The notes below the pieces were generated by a model. That model ran no database searches. It was not told where the DNA came from and worked only from the letters and a program-made list of their open reading frames with translations. DNA of 64,000 nucleotides from Aquiluna sp. (GTDB lineage: Bacteria > Actinomycetota > Actinomycetes > Actinomycetales > Microbacteriaceae): NCBI GenBank assembly GCA_028144365.1, contig JAOGAX010000002.1:1-64000 (forward strand), in the 5' to 3' direction. Both the position numbers and the translations under genes were made by a program. This document shows, piece after piece, positions 36,718 to 45,214 of the stretch (position 1 is its first letter; the number at the start of each line of letters is the position of its first letter).

Positions 36718-38022
36718 ATGGAGTTTCCCTCCCAGCTGGACATCGATTTTGTCCGCAAATTAGACAGCGAAGACAAGCTAGCTGGCTTTCGCAACCTCTT
36801 TCACTTCTCAGATCCCGATGTTTGCTACCTAGACGGCAATTCGCTGGGTCGGCTTCCGAAGCGGACCATCGAAGAGGTAAACAGCTTTCTGACTAACGAG
36901 TGGGGTCAAGAGCTCGTCGACGGCTGGAGTCACTGGATTGACCAGGCCCAGACTGCAGGGGATCTGGTCGGTGAGGCTGCGCTCGGAGCGGCAGCGGGAC
37001 AGGTTTTAGTTTGCGACACGGTAAGCGTGAACTTCTATCAACTCTGTGCAGCGGCGATCAAGGCAAGACCCGGTCGCAAGAAAGTCATTATCGACTCCTC
37101 CAACTTTCCAACCGACCGCTACGTCCTGGCAGGTTTAGCAGAGCAGTTCGGCTTGGAGTTGATAACCCTCGACACCGACGGCTCTGGGGGGCCAGGAGCA
37201 ATTTCGATTGACTCGACTTATGAACTAATAACACCCGACCTTCTCAAGCCACACCTCGATGAGGATGTAGCTCTTCTCACCCTGCAGGCCATCAACTACC
37301 GTTCTGGTTGCAGACAAGACATCAAGGCCATTGCCGAGCTAGCTCGCAGCTTTGGGATCCTGGTTGTCTGGGACTGCTCTCACGCTGTCGGTTCAATTCA
37401 GCTTGATCTAGATGAAAACGGCGTCGATCTTGCTGTTGGTTGCACCTACAAATACGGAAATTCGGGACCTGGCTCCCCCGCTTGGCTCTATGTCCGCAAG
37501 GAATTGCAACCCCAGCTCAGAGTGCCAATTCAAGGATGGTTCGCCCAGGAAAAGCAGTTTGAAATGGGTGCGTTCTTTGAGCCCAGCGATGAAATCCGAC
37601 GCTTCCAGATCGCCTCGCCCTCAATCATTGGCATCAGAGGGGTCGAGGTTGCCTTCGAGATGATTCGAGAGGCGGGCATTGCAAACATTGAGGCCAAAGC
37701 CGCCTTAGGAACCCAGCTGATGATTGCCCTCAGCGAGCAGTGGCTCGCTGAACTGGGCTTCACCCTCGCAACACCTGAGGAACCCTCCAAGCGAGGCGGC
37801 CACATCATCTTGAAGCACAAAGATGCAAAGCAAATTGCCCTGGCTCTAAGGAAACTCAAGAAGGTAGTCCCCGACTACCGGGAGCCAGAGGCAATCCGGT
37901 TGGCGATCTCTCCGCTTCCAACAAGCTTTGAAGAGGTCTTTGAGGGCTTTGGGCGGCTTCGAGATCTAGTCGCATCTGGGGACTACAAGCAGGTGTCAAT
38001 GGAAGGCAACCGGGTTACCTAA
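36718..38022 (+). CDS. kynU: Kynureninase
   Basis: 434 residues. PLP enzyme that cleaves kynurenine to anthranilate and alanine. YLDGNSLGRLP near residue 38 is the family start motif; WDCSHAVG with PLP-binding Asp219 and CTYKYGNSGPGSPAW with PLP-lysine Lys245 confirm it. Nine bases before the dioxygenase gene, so the two are co-transcribed. The formamidase step is not encoded in the window. Confidence 0.94.
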   Translation: MEFPSQLDIDFVRKLDSEDKLAGFRNLFHFSDPDVCYLDGNSLGRLPKRTIEEVNSFLTNEWGQELVDGWSHWIDQAQTAGDLVGEAALGAAAGQVLVCDTVSVNFYQLCAAAIKARPGRKKVIIDSSNFPTDRYVLAGLAEQFGLELITLDTDGSGGPGAISIDSTYELITPDLLKPHLDEDVALLTLQAINYRSGCRQDIKAIAELARSFGILVVWDCSHAVGSIQLDLDENGVDLAVGCTYKYGNSGPGSPAWLYVRKELQPQLRVPIQGWFAQEKQFEMGAFFEPSDEIRRFQIASPSIIGIRGVEVAFEMIREAGIANIEAKAALGTQLMIALSEQWLAELGFTLATPEEPSKRGGHIILKHKDAKQIALALRKLKKVVPDYREPEAIRLAISPLPTSFEEVFEGFGRLRDLVASGDYKQVSMEGNRVT

Positions 38023-38030
38023 GGAAGAAA

Positions 38031-38855
38031 ATGACTCACGATAAGCACGTAACCTACATCTCCTATCTCAAGGTCGATGAGCTACTCGAGCTCCAAGAAC
38101 CGCTTAGCGCGGGCCCTGAGCATGATGAGCTACTTTTCATAACCATCCACCAGGTCTATGAGCTTTGGTTCAAGCAGCTACTGCATGAGGCATCGGCTCT
38201 TCAGGTCGCTTTAGAGGCCGGAGATAGCCACCGCTCACTTGCGCTTCTTGGTCGCATGCGAACCATCATGAAAACTTGCGTCTCTCAGCTGGACATCCTG
38301 GAGACCATGACGCCCCTGCAGTTCAACTCCTTTAGGGCCAGGCTCAGCTCCGCCTCTGGTTTCCAGTCCGCACAATTCAGAGAGCTGGAAGCTGTTCTTG
38401 GAAGAAGAGACCAGGCTGGCCAAGACGCAGACAAAAAGACCGGGATGGGAATGGCTGAACACCTGATACCTGGGTCCTCGGCTAGAGAGCGCGTGGAGGC
38501 AGCGATGTCGAGAGCATCGCTCTGGGACTCTGCCATGCACTACTTCAATGGCAGGCAGGCTCTTCCGGCTGAGGCCCTGGCAAGAGACATTTCTGAGCAG
38601 TGGCAGCCCAGCGAAGCAGTCCAAGAGGTGCTGGTGTCGATTCACCGAAATGACCCCGAAGCTGCGATGGTTGGCGAAGCCATGGTTGATCTTGACGAGG
38701 GTCTTCAGGAGTGGCGCTATCGCCACGTGAAGATGGTTGAGAGAACAATCGGGCGGAAACTGGGAACCGGGGGCTCCAGCGGAGCTGGCTACCTCGCCTC
38801 CACGTTATTCAACCCCGTCTTCCCAGACCTATGGGCCATCAGAAGCCAGTTCTGA
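38031..38855 (+). CDS. kynA: Tryptophan 2,3-dioxygenase
   Basis: 274 residues. Heme enzyme opening the indole ring of tryptophan to N-formylkynurenine. Motifs: YISYLKVDELLELQ, HDELLFITIHQVYELWFKQLLHE (with the substrate-pocket His and Phe), SAQFRELE (substrate-binding Arg) and the GTGGSSGAGYL loop near the C-terminus. AAGGAAG precedes the ATG. Confidence 0.95.
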   Translation: MTHDKHVTYISYLKVDELLELQEPLSAGPEHDELLFITIHQVYELWFKQLLHEASALQVALEAGDSHRSLALLGRMRTIMKTCVSQLDILETMTPLQFNSFRARLSSASGFQSAQFRELEAVLGRRDQAGQDADKKTGMGMAEHLIPGSSARERVEAAMSRASLWDSAMHYFNGRQALPAEALARDISEQWQPSEAVQEVLVSIHRNDPEAAMVGEAMVDLDEGLQEWRYRHVKMVERTIGRKLGTGGSSGAGYLASTLFNPVFPDLWAIRSQF

Positions 38856-38873
38856 GTTCTAGGCAATTGCAGC

Positions 38874-38879
38874 TAACCT
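38874..38879 (+). promoter_or_regulatory. -10 box of leaderless coaD promoter
   Basis: TAACCT, six bases (TGCATC), then GTG 38886; no ribosome site. Confidence 0.5.
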
Positions 38880-38885
38880 TGCATC

Positions 38886-39374
38886 GTGGCAAAAAAGGCA
38901 ATCTACCCGGGTTCGTTTGACCCCCCTACCCTCGGACACCTATCGGTTGTGCGCAGGGCAGCTGGCGTCATGGACGAGCTGGAAATTGTTGTGGTTCACA
39001 ATCCCAACAAAAACGCGATGTTTTCAGGGGCTGACCGAGTAAAACTCTGGCAAGACTCCCTTGCAGAAGCTGGCCTGAGCAAGGTTCGAGTTTCGTTGCT
39101 TGAGGGTGGGCTAATTGCAGAGCATGCTGTTTCCTTAGGAGCAAACGCCATTATCAAAGGCCTACGGACAGCAGCGGATCTTGACTATGAGCTGCAGTTT
39201 GCAAACATGAACCGGGATCTGTCGGGGATAGAGACTTTCTTCTTTGCAACAGAGCCCGCCTACTCACACATCTCATCCTCACTGGTTCGTGAGGTTGCAG
39301 CCCTTGGTGGAGACGTCTCGGCGCATGTCCCAGGCGCGGTTGCCAAGGCGCTGAGCGAGAGGCTCGGCAAGTGA
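38886..39374 (+). CDS. coaD: Phosphopantetheine adenylyltransferase
   Basis: 162 residues, standard length. Fourth step of coenzyme A synthesis. PGSFDPPTLGH near residue 8 is the nucleotidyltransferase (T/H)xGH motif; IIKGLRTAADLDYELQFANMNR and the AYSHISSSLVRE segment are diagnostic. Overlaps yceD by four bases. Confidence 0.96.
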   Translation: MAKKAIYPGSFDPPTLGHLSVVRRAAGVMDELEIVVVHNPNKNAMFSGADRVKLWQDSLAEAGLSKVRVSLLEGGLIAEHAVSLGANAIIKGLRTAADLDYELQFANMNRDLSGIETFFFATEPAYSHISSSLVREVAALGGDVSAHVPGAVAKALSERLGK

Positions 39375-39871
39375 CGCTGATTGTTCAGCTCAAAGAGCTA
39401 ATCAACAAGCCCGGGAACATGAAGGAGGTTGTGCTGGAGCACACCGTTTCAGAGGCCATTGGCACAGAGGTGATGGGTATTCCAGCCGGCAGCACTCTCT
39501 CGATACCGGTAAGGCTTGAATCTGTTCACGAGGGGATCCTTGCCTCCGCCGAGTTCACTGCCAGCGCCTCAGGCATTTGCTCGCGTTGCCTGGACGAAAT
39601 TAGCGAGGACATCGATGTTGAAATCCAAGAGCTCTTTATGTATCGGCCGGAGCAGGAGGATGACTTCGTAGTCGAGCAAGACCGCATCGATCTCGAGCAG
39701 GCACTAATCGACTCCGTAGTTCCAGCTCTCCCCCTCAAGCCGCTCTGCAGTGAGGACTGCGCTGGGTTGTGTGCGAGGTGCGGCATAAGGATAGATGAGG
39801 ACCCCTCGCACTCCCACGAGGACCCCATTGATCCAAGGTTTAGTGCTCTTGAGGGATTTGGAGAAGGCTAG
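39371..39871 (+). CDS. yceD: YceD/DUF177-family protein
   Basis: 166 residues. Family associated with 23S rRNA accumulation and normally encoded directly before rpmF (ribosomal protein L32). Signs: CSRCLDEI, then a C-terminal pair [13 protein letters not shown], together the family's metal-binding-like cysteines. Here rpmF does not follow; the convergent folD begins at the same stop tetramer. GTG start in a GTGA overlap with coaD. Precise biochemical role unknown. Confidence 0.88.
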   Translation: MTLIVQLKELINKPGNMKEVVLEHTVSEAIGTEVMGIPAGSTLSIPVRLESVHEGILASAEFTASASGICSRCLDEISEDIDVEIQELFMYRPEQEDDFVVEQDRIDLEQALIDSVVPALPLKPLCSEDCAGLCARCGIRIDEDPSHSHEDPIDPRFSALEGFGEG

Positions 39872-40722
39872 GCCCTAGCCATCTCCACGACATTTTTTAG
39901 CAGCATTGCCCGGGTCATAGGGCCTACTCCTCCAGGGTTTGGCGATAGGTAGCCGGCAACCTCAGCGACCTCTGGATCCACATCCCCAACTAGCTTCCCA
40001 TCGACGCGGCTAATGCCGACATCCAAAACTGCGGCTCCTGGTTTGACCCACTCTGGCTTCACAAAGTGAGGTGAGCCAATTGCCGCAACTACGATGTCTG
40101 AGCGCCTGACAACTCCAGCAATATCATTACTTGCGCTGTGAAGGAGAGTGGGGGTGGCGTCCACGCCCCGGTTACTCAGTAGCAAGCCAAGTGGCCGACC
40201 GACGGTAAGCCCCCTGCCAATCACCGCAACCTCGGCGCCTTTGGTTTCAACCCCGTGCCGCTTCAAGAGCTCGATGATTCCGTTAGGCGTGCAGGGAAGG
40301 GGTGAGTCAAACTTGCCAGTGGCATTCATCACTAGCTTGCCTAGATTTTCAGGGTGCAGACCGTCAGCGTCCTTCTTAGGGTCGATTAGTTCAAGCATTT
40401 GATTTGCTCCCATGCCAAATGGAAGCGGGAGCTGGACTATGTAACCGGTGACCTCGGAAGCTGAGTTTAGGTCGCTAATTGCTGCTCTCACATCGGCCTC
40501 GGTTGCTGAGGCGGGAAGGTCGATTCTTATCGACTCAATGCCAACTTCTGCGCAGTCTTGGTGTTTGCCGCCAACGTAAGAGTGCGAACCCGGGTCATCT
40601 CCGACCAGCAGAGTGCCCAGGCCAGGGGTGATTCCCTGACCGCGAAGTTTCTCAACCTCTAATGACAGCTCGCGCTTTATTTTGGCTGCGGTAGCAAGAC
40701 CATCGAGTGCGATTGCCGTCAA
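39868..40722 (-). CDS. folD: Methylenetetrahydrofolate dehydrogenase/cyclohydrolase
   Basis: 284 residues. Interconverts 5,10-methylene- and 10-formyl-tetrahydrofolate with NADP. Motifs: [17 protein letters not shown] with the catalytic lysine, [22 protein letters not shown] (NADP loop region) and C-terminal [18 protein letters not shown] start is the most upstream candidate and lacks a clear ribosome site, but it begins four bases after glyA. Together they regenerate formyl-folate from serine. Confidence 0.95.
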   Translation of the reverse strand: MTAIALDGLATAAKIKRELSLEVEKLRGQGITPGLGTLLVGDDPGSHSYVGGKHQDCAEVGIESIRIDLPASATEADVRAAISDLNSASEVTGYIVQLPLPFGMGANQMLELIDPKKDADGLHPENLGKLVMNATGKFDSPLPCTPNGIIELLKRHGVETKGAEVAVIGRGLTVGRPLGLLLSNRGVDATPTLLHSASNDIAGVVRRSDIVVAAIGSPHFVKPEWVKPGAAVLDVGISRVDGKLVGDVDPEVAEVAGYLSPNPGGVGPMTRAMLLKNVVEMARA

Positions 40723-40726
40723 GGAC

Positions 40727-42004
40727 TTACCAGTTCTCGAGGCCCTCGTAGAGGGGGAAAGCCTCAGTGAGCTTGTTTACTCTTGCCCTGAGGCTCGGAA
40801 GATCCGCACCAACCTTGAGAGCCGAGGCGATGATGTCGCCAACCTCGGTGAATTCTTCGACTCCGAAGCCACGGGTTGCCAGGGCGGCAGTACCGATGCG
40901 GATTCCGGAGGTGACCATGGGAGGCCTTGGGTCGTTGGGCACGGAGTTCTTGTTCACTGTCACGCCGGCCTCGTGAAGGATGTTCTCGGCGCTCTGGCCG
41001 TCGATGGCTGCATCGCGAAGATCAACTAGAACGAGGTGGACATCGGTGCCGCCAGTTAGAACCGAAACTCCCTCAGCCTTCATGTCAGGCTGAATCAGCC
41101 TGTCGGCGATTACCCTGGCACCGTCTATGGTTCTCTGCTGCTGCTCCTGGAATGCAGGGGACATTGCTGCCTTGTAGGCGACAGCCTTGCCGGCGATGAC
41201 GTGCATCAGCGGTCCGCCCTGCTGTCCTGGGAAAACGCCTGAGTCAATCTTCTTTGCCCATTCCTGCTTGCACAAAATCATGCCCGACCTTGGGCCAGCT
41301 AGGGTCTTGTGAACGGTTGAGGAGACCACGTCCGCATAGGGCACCGGAGATGGGTGCACCTTGCCCGCGACCAAACCGGAGAAGTGAGCCATGTCGACCC
41401 AAAGCTTCGCGCCGACCTCGTCAGCAATGGACCTAAAGGCCGCGAAGTCGAGGTGTCGTGAATAGGCGGACCATCCCGCAATTAGTACCTCTGGCCTCGT
41501 CTCTAGAGCACGCTCACGGACCATCTCCATGTCAATCAAAAAAGTCTCCGGGTGCAGCTCATAGGCGTGAGCCTCATACATCTGGCCCGAGAAGTTGAGC
41601 TTCATACCGTGCGTGAGGTGACCGCCGTGGGCAAGGCTCAGGCCGAGAATTCTGTCACCAGGCTTTGCGAGCGCCATCATCAGCGCAGCGTTTGCGGTAG
41701 CTCCCGAGTGCGGCTGAACGTTTGCGTGTTCCGCGCCATAGAGCTCCTTAGCCCGATCTCTCGCCAAATTCTCTGCTACATCCACTGCCTCGCAACCGCC
41801 GTAGTAGCGCTTACCTGGGTATCCTTCGGCGTACTTATTTGTCAGGACAGACCCTTGGGTCTGCAGAATTGCACGAGAGACAAAGTTCTCGCTGGCAATC
41901 ATTTCTAGGGTGCCGCGCTGGCGGTCAAGCTCCTGCTGGAGCACCGCTGCGATCTCTGGGTCTACCTCGGAAAGAGGGGCATTGTGGTTTTCGGCTAGTG
42001 GCAT
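40727..42004 (-). CDS. glyA: Serine hydroxymethyltransferase
   Basis: 425 residues. Serine plus tetrahydrofolate gives glycine plus methylene-tetrahydrofolate. Motifs: IASENFVS near the N-terminus, [34 protein letters not shown] and PLP-lysine in [17 protein letters not shown] 42004 sits six bases after TAAACT. First gene of a glyA-folD unit that diverges from purU. Confidence 0.97.
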   Translation of the reverse strand: MPLAENHNAPLSEVDPEIAAVLQQELDRQRGTLEMIASENFVSRAILQTQGSVLTNKYAEGYPGKRYYGGCEAVDVAENLARDRAKELYGAEHANVQPHSGATANAALMMALAKPGDRILGLSLAHGGHLTHGMKLNFSGQMYEAHAYELHPETFLIDMEMVRERALETRPEVLIAGWSAYSRHLDFAAFRSIADEVGAKLWVDMAHFSGLVAGKVHPSPVPYADVVSSTVHKTLAGPRSGMILCKQEWAKKIDSGVFPGQQGGPLMHVIAGKAVAYKAAMSPAFQEQQQRTIDGARVIADRLIQPDMKAEGVSVLTGGTDVHLVLVDLRDAAIDGQSAENILHEAGVTVNKNSVPNDPRPPMVTSGIRIGTAALATRGFGVEEFTEVGDIIASALKVGADLPSLRARVNKLTEAFPLYEGLENW

Positions 42005-42010
42005 CCCCCA

Positions 42011-42016
42011 AGTTTA
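42011..42016 (-). promoter_or_regulatory. -10 box of leaderless glyA promoter
   Basis: TAAACT on the minus strand, six bases (TGGGGG), then ATG 42004. That purine-rich spacer directly abuts the ATG, too close for a ribosome site. Confidence 0.5.
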
Positions 42017-42052
42017 CAAGTCCCCAGCGGCTTACCATCGCGGCTCGCTCAA

Positions 42053-42058
42053 TAGGAT
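42053..42058 (+). promoter_or_regulatory. -10 box of leaderless purU promoter
   Basis: TAGGAT, seven bases (TGAGCAC), then GTG 42066. Back-to-back with the glyA promoter. Confidence 0.5.
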
Positions 42059-42065
42059 TGAGCAC

Positions 42066-42920
42066 GTGAGTCAAAAAGAGCACTGGGTCCTAACTTTTGT
42101 TTGCCCCGACAAACCTGGCATTGTCCATGCGATATCTGGTGCTGTCGTTGACGCCGGCGGAAACATCACTGAGAGCCAGCAATTCACATCTGAGGACACT
42201 GGAAGGTTTTTCATGAGGCTTCAGATAGAGGCCGATATTTCAAAGTCCGACTTTGAAAAGCAAATCGAAAAAATAATCGGTGACTTCCAGCTTGAGTATG
42301 TGCTCGACTTTGTTGGGCGGCCAATGCGCACGGTGCTGCTTGTTTCAAAGGCCGGTCACTGCCTAAATGACGTTCTTTTCCGGCACCGCTCCGAACAGCT
42401 CCCAATTGAAGTCTCAGGAGTATTTGCCAACCACCCAGACCTTGAGTCAATGGCAACCCTCTATGGCGCAAAGTTTGAACATCACGCAATCAATAACGGT
42501 CTTGATAAAGCCCTATTTGAAAAAAGACTTCGGGAGTTCATCCATGAAAACAACGTCGAGCTCATAGTTCTCGCTCGCTTTATGCAGATTCTCTCGCCAG
42601 AGTTCTGCGAGGAGTTTGCGGGTCGAATAATCAACATCCACCACTCGTTCTTGCCAGGCTTTAAGGGTGCTAACCCTTACGCCCAAGCACATGCTCGTGG
42701 CGTGAAGCTAATTGGTGCAACAGCACACTTTGTTACTCAGGACCTCGACGAGGGTCCGATCATCGAACAAAACGTCACTCGTGTAGAACACAGCGACTCG
42801 AAGGGCAAGCTTGTCCAGATAGGCCAAGACGCGGAGTCCAAGACCCTCACCCAAGCAATCAGGTGGTTCGCCGAACACCGCGTCCTGCTCGATGGTCAAA
42901 GAACCATCATCTTCCGCTAA
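42066..42920 (+). CDS. purU: Formyltetrahydrofolate deformylase
   Basis: 284 residues. Hydrolyses 10-formyl-tetrahydrofolate to formate and tetrahydrofolate, balancing one-carbon pools. N-terminal ACT regulatory domain (about 1-85: VLTFVCPDKPGIVHAISG), then a formyltransferase domain with NIHHSFLPGFKGANPY and a catalytic Asp in TQDLDEGPII. The frame is open to 41910 but the family N-terminus and promoter agree on GTG 42066. The 3' end overlaps the surface-protein gene by 14 bases. Confidence 0.95.
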   Translation: MSQKEHWVLTFVCPDKPGIVHAISGAVVDAGGNITESQQFTSEDTGRFFMRLQIEADISKSDFEKQIEKIIGDFQLEYVLDFVGRPMRTVLLVSKAGHCLNDVLFRHRSEQLPIEVSGVFANHPDLESMATLYGAKFEHHAINNGLDKALFEKRLREFIHENNVELIVLARFMQILSPEFCEEFAGRIINIHHSFLPGFKGANPYAQAHARGVKLIGATAHFVTQDLDEGPIIEQNVTRVEHSDSKGKLVQIGQDAESKTLTQAIRWFAEHRVLLDGQRTIIFR

Positions 42921-45144
42921 ACCTCAGTGCCAATGCTCCCGCTGCCATTAGCGCAGCAACTGCCAGCGCAATCTGCCAAGGGAAACTTTCTTCTCTAGGC
43001 TCCTCTGCCTCAAAGATCACAGGTTCTGCAAGTGGGGTCTCGCGTTCGATAACCACAGTGGGACTGACAGTCTCTGATTCGCTCACCGTGACCGGCACTT
43101 CCCGAGTTTCCGACTGGGATTCTTCGGTTACCGATGCTCTTGGGGTGCTTTGCGCAACCGGGACTGGTGGTGTGGTTAGTTCGCGCTCAAGCTCGGCAGC
43201 AAGCTGCTCCTCTTGGTCAACTTCCGCAGAAACACTGTCGCTGCTAGTGACCGGCACCACCTCAGCGCTTTCGGTCGCGGGCAGGACCTCCTCAGACTCG
43301 GTTGAGAAAGACTCCTGTGGAGACTGCTGAACAGGTTCTGGGGCCACGGGTGCAGGTCCCACTGGCGTGGGGGTGACGGGCTCTGGTGCCGCAGGAGCTG
43401 GAGGCTCAGGAGCAGCAGGTTCAGGGGCAGCAGGTTCAGGGGCAGGCGGCGATAAAGCCTCTTGAGGTTGCTCTTCAACCGGTTCTGGAGGACGAGGGTT
43501 ATCAAAACCAATAACCACCGACCCGACAGCCGCTAAGTTACCGAGCAGATCACTCACTGACGAGCTCTCTAGCGACCAAGTGCCTGAGCCATAGCCGCAG
43601 GTTGCTGTGAAGAGCCAGCCGCTTTCGCTTTCGGTACTTCCCAAACCACAGTCGAGCTCTGATGAAAACGTGACTGAGTCGGGACTAAAGCTGACGGGCT
43701 CGGAGAAGCTCAATAGCGCAGAGTAGGTAAATGGGTCATCACCTGTAACCTCCACCTGGTTCCAGGTGGCTATGGGTCCCACAGTGTCAACTCGGAAGCT
43801 GATGCTGATTGGCTGCTCGGGTGCTGCATTACCCCAAACGTCAACGAGCGAAAGTGGCCTGACCGATACCTGCACCACACCATCACTGCATGAGGAAAGC
43901 ACAACCGCTGATCCACTCACTGCCAGCGAACAGCCCTCAACAACGAATGAATCGCTACCCGGAGCCAAATTGTCCGACACCGAAAAGGAGATGGTTATCG
44001 CGCTCGAGGAAATGGCAATTGGGCTCTCTGACCACTCAAAGCTGGGACCTTGGCCATCAAACACTAAAGTCGCAACCGCATCGCTTGTCGGCCCAGCATC
44101 GCCTGTGCCAATTGAATAGGCCTGCAGAGTTAGAGTCACCTCGCCATCGGAGCAGCCAGCCAGCAAGATGCTTGCCAACTGGTTATCAACGGCGATCGAG
44201 GAGATAACGCAAGACTGGGTGGAAAGGCTCAGGTCCTCCTCCGTCAGCCCAACGATGGGTTCAGAAAGCTCAAGTGTGAAGCTTGCGGTTAGTGCACTTA
44301 GCTGCTGACCTGAAAAATCAACAACAACAGGAGCCAGCGAATAGGTGATTAGGAGCCTGCCGTGGCCAGAATTCACTCCAATTTGGTGCTCGACATTTTG
44401 GGTGTTGGCGCTCGAGGCATAGGACGAGCCTCCTCCTCCACCGCCTCCGTCGGCGCAGCAGTCGTCATCGTCGCCACCACCGCCGCCGCCTCCATACCAA
44501 CCGCCGCCGCCTCCACCACCGCCTGCGTTCCAGCTGGTGCCGCCCTGACCACCCTGACCGAAACTGCCTGCGCTAGCGGCGGAACCACCATTGGAATATC
44601 CCGCGCCACCACCAGAAGTCTGGGTTCCCCCACCACCTCCGCCTCCCTGGCCTGCGGCTCCGCTGTTGGCTACTAGTCCGCCACCCGCGGCTCCCGCGGC
44701 TCCCGAGTAGCCTCCGCCGCCTCCGCCGCCACCAGCGACGACGATTCTGTCCTCTAGCTCCAGGCCGATGCGAATATCAGTTGCTCCGCCGCCGGAGCCC
44801 TCATTGCCCCTGTTGCCGCCGGCCCTTCCGCCACCGTTGTAGCCTCCCGCTGCGGTTACGCCTTGGTTTCCAGCGCCGCCAACGAAGATGTGCAGGGTGT
44901 CCGGGATGTCGATGAGGTTGCCTGTGACGCTGCCGCCCCCACCACCGCGAGCTCCAGAGGCGCCATAGATTTCAAAGCTGAGGTTTATTGCACCCTGAGG
45001 AACCTCCCAGGTTTGCATGCTGCCGGTGTAGCCGAAGGTAATTGTGCAGAGGTTTCCCTCACAGACCGGTTCCGCGTTTGCGGGCAAGGGTATGAGGAAG
45101 ACCGAGATTAGAAGTGTGATGAATGAGATGGCATGTTTTTTCAT
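42907..45144 (-). CDS. Secreted surface protein: glycine-rich domain, three Ig-like repeats, Pro-rich stalk, C-terminal membrane anchor
   Basis: 745 residues from ATG 45144. Signal peptide (KKHAISFITLLISVFLIPLPANA). Then a ~250-residue glycine-rich domain with runs of up to nine glycines, preceded by the strand pattern FEIYGASGARGGGGG found in Gly-rich surface domains, with a DDDDCC insert. Next three Ig-like units of ~90 residues (about 275-560), each with two cysteines and most ending in a D-x-x-GN motif. Then a Pro/Ala/Glu stalk with PEPAA repeats, an acidic Ser/Thr-rich stretch, and a final hydrophobic segment ending in RFSGR. No LPxTG. Probably displayed on the cell surface; possibly adhesion. 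Start codon lies within an inverted repeat. Exact function unknown. Confidence 0.85.
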   Translation of the reverse strand: MKKHAISFITLLISVFLIPLPANAEPVCEGNLCTITFGYTGSMQTWEVPQGAINLSFEIYGASGARGGGGGSVTGNLIDIPDTLHIFVGGAGNQGVTAAGGYNGGGRAGGNRGNEGSGGGATDIRIGLELEDRIVVAGGGGGGGGYSGAAGAAGGGLVANSGAAGQGGGGGGGTQTSGGGAGYSNGGSAASAGSFGQGGQGGTSWNAGGGGGGGGWYGGGGGGGDDDDCCADGGGGGGGSSYASSANTQNVEHQIGVNSGHGRLLITYSLAPVVVDFSGQQLSALTASFTLELSEPIVGLTEEDLSLSTQSCVISSIAVDNQLASILLAGCSDGEVTLTLQAYSIGTGDAGPTSDAVATLVFDGQGPSFEWSESPIAISSSAITISFSVSDNLAPGSDSFVVEGCSLAVSGSAVVLSSCSDGVVQVSVRPLSLVDVWGNAAPEQPISISFRVDTVGPIATWNQVEVTGDDPFTYSALLSFSEPVSFSPDSVTFSSELDCGLGSTESESGWLFTATCGYGSGTWSLESSSVSDLLGNLAAVGSVVIGFDNPRPPEPVEEQPQEALSPPAPEPAAPEPAAPEPPAPAAPEPVTPTPVGPAPVAPEPVQQSPQESFSTESEEVLPATESAEVVPVTSSDSVSAEVDQEEQLAAELERELTTPPVPVAQSTPRASVTEESQSETREVPVTVSESETVSPTVVIERETPLAEPVIFEAEEPREESFPWQIALAVAALMAAGALALRFSGR
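43410..43439. repeat. 15-bp tandem repeat in the Pro-rich stalk
   Basis: Two nearly identical consecutive copies of GGCAGCAGGTTCAGG encode the AAPEP repeats of the surface protein. Such repeats can expand or shrink the stalk. Confidence 0.7.
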
Positions 45145-45147
45145 GCC
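45130..45147. repeat. Inverted repeat enclosing the surface-protein start codon
   Basis: GGCATG TTTTTT CATGCC on the plus strand; in the mRNA GGCAUG pairs with CAUGCC around six adenines, placing the AUG in the stem. Confidence 0.5.
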
Positions 45148-45151
45148 GCAA

Positions 45152-45157
45152 AAGCTA
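45152..45157 (-). promoter_or_regulatory. -10 box of leaderless surface-protein promoter
   Basis: TAGCTT on the minus strand, seven bases, then ATG 45144. It touches the end of the icd terminator stem. Confidence 0.4.
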
Positions 45158-45188
45158 AAACTCCCTGCAGTTTCCTGCAGGGAGTTTT
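45157..45188 (-). terminator. Strong hairpin terminator after icd
   Basis: Arms AAAACTCCCTGCAG (45157-45170) and CTGCAGGGAGTTTT (45175-45188) pair perfectly over 14 bp around a four-base loop; the T-ended arms suit either strand. Located 26 bases after the icd stop on the minus strand. Confidence 0.85.
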
Positions 45189-45214
45189 CCACAGCCCCGG
45201 TTGGGGGCTAGTTA

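Noticed and set aside
44362..44960. Highly repetitive GGN/NCC stretch that could look like a repeat array
   Set aside because: It encodes the glycine-rich domain in frame; there are no regular repeat-spacer units, so it is not CRISPR.
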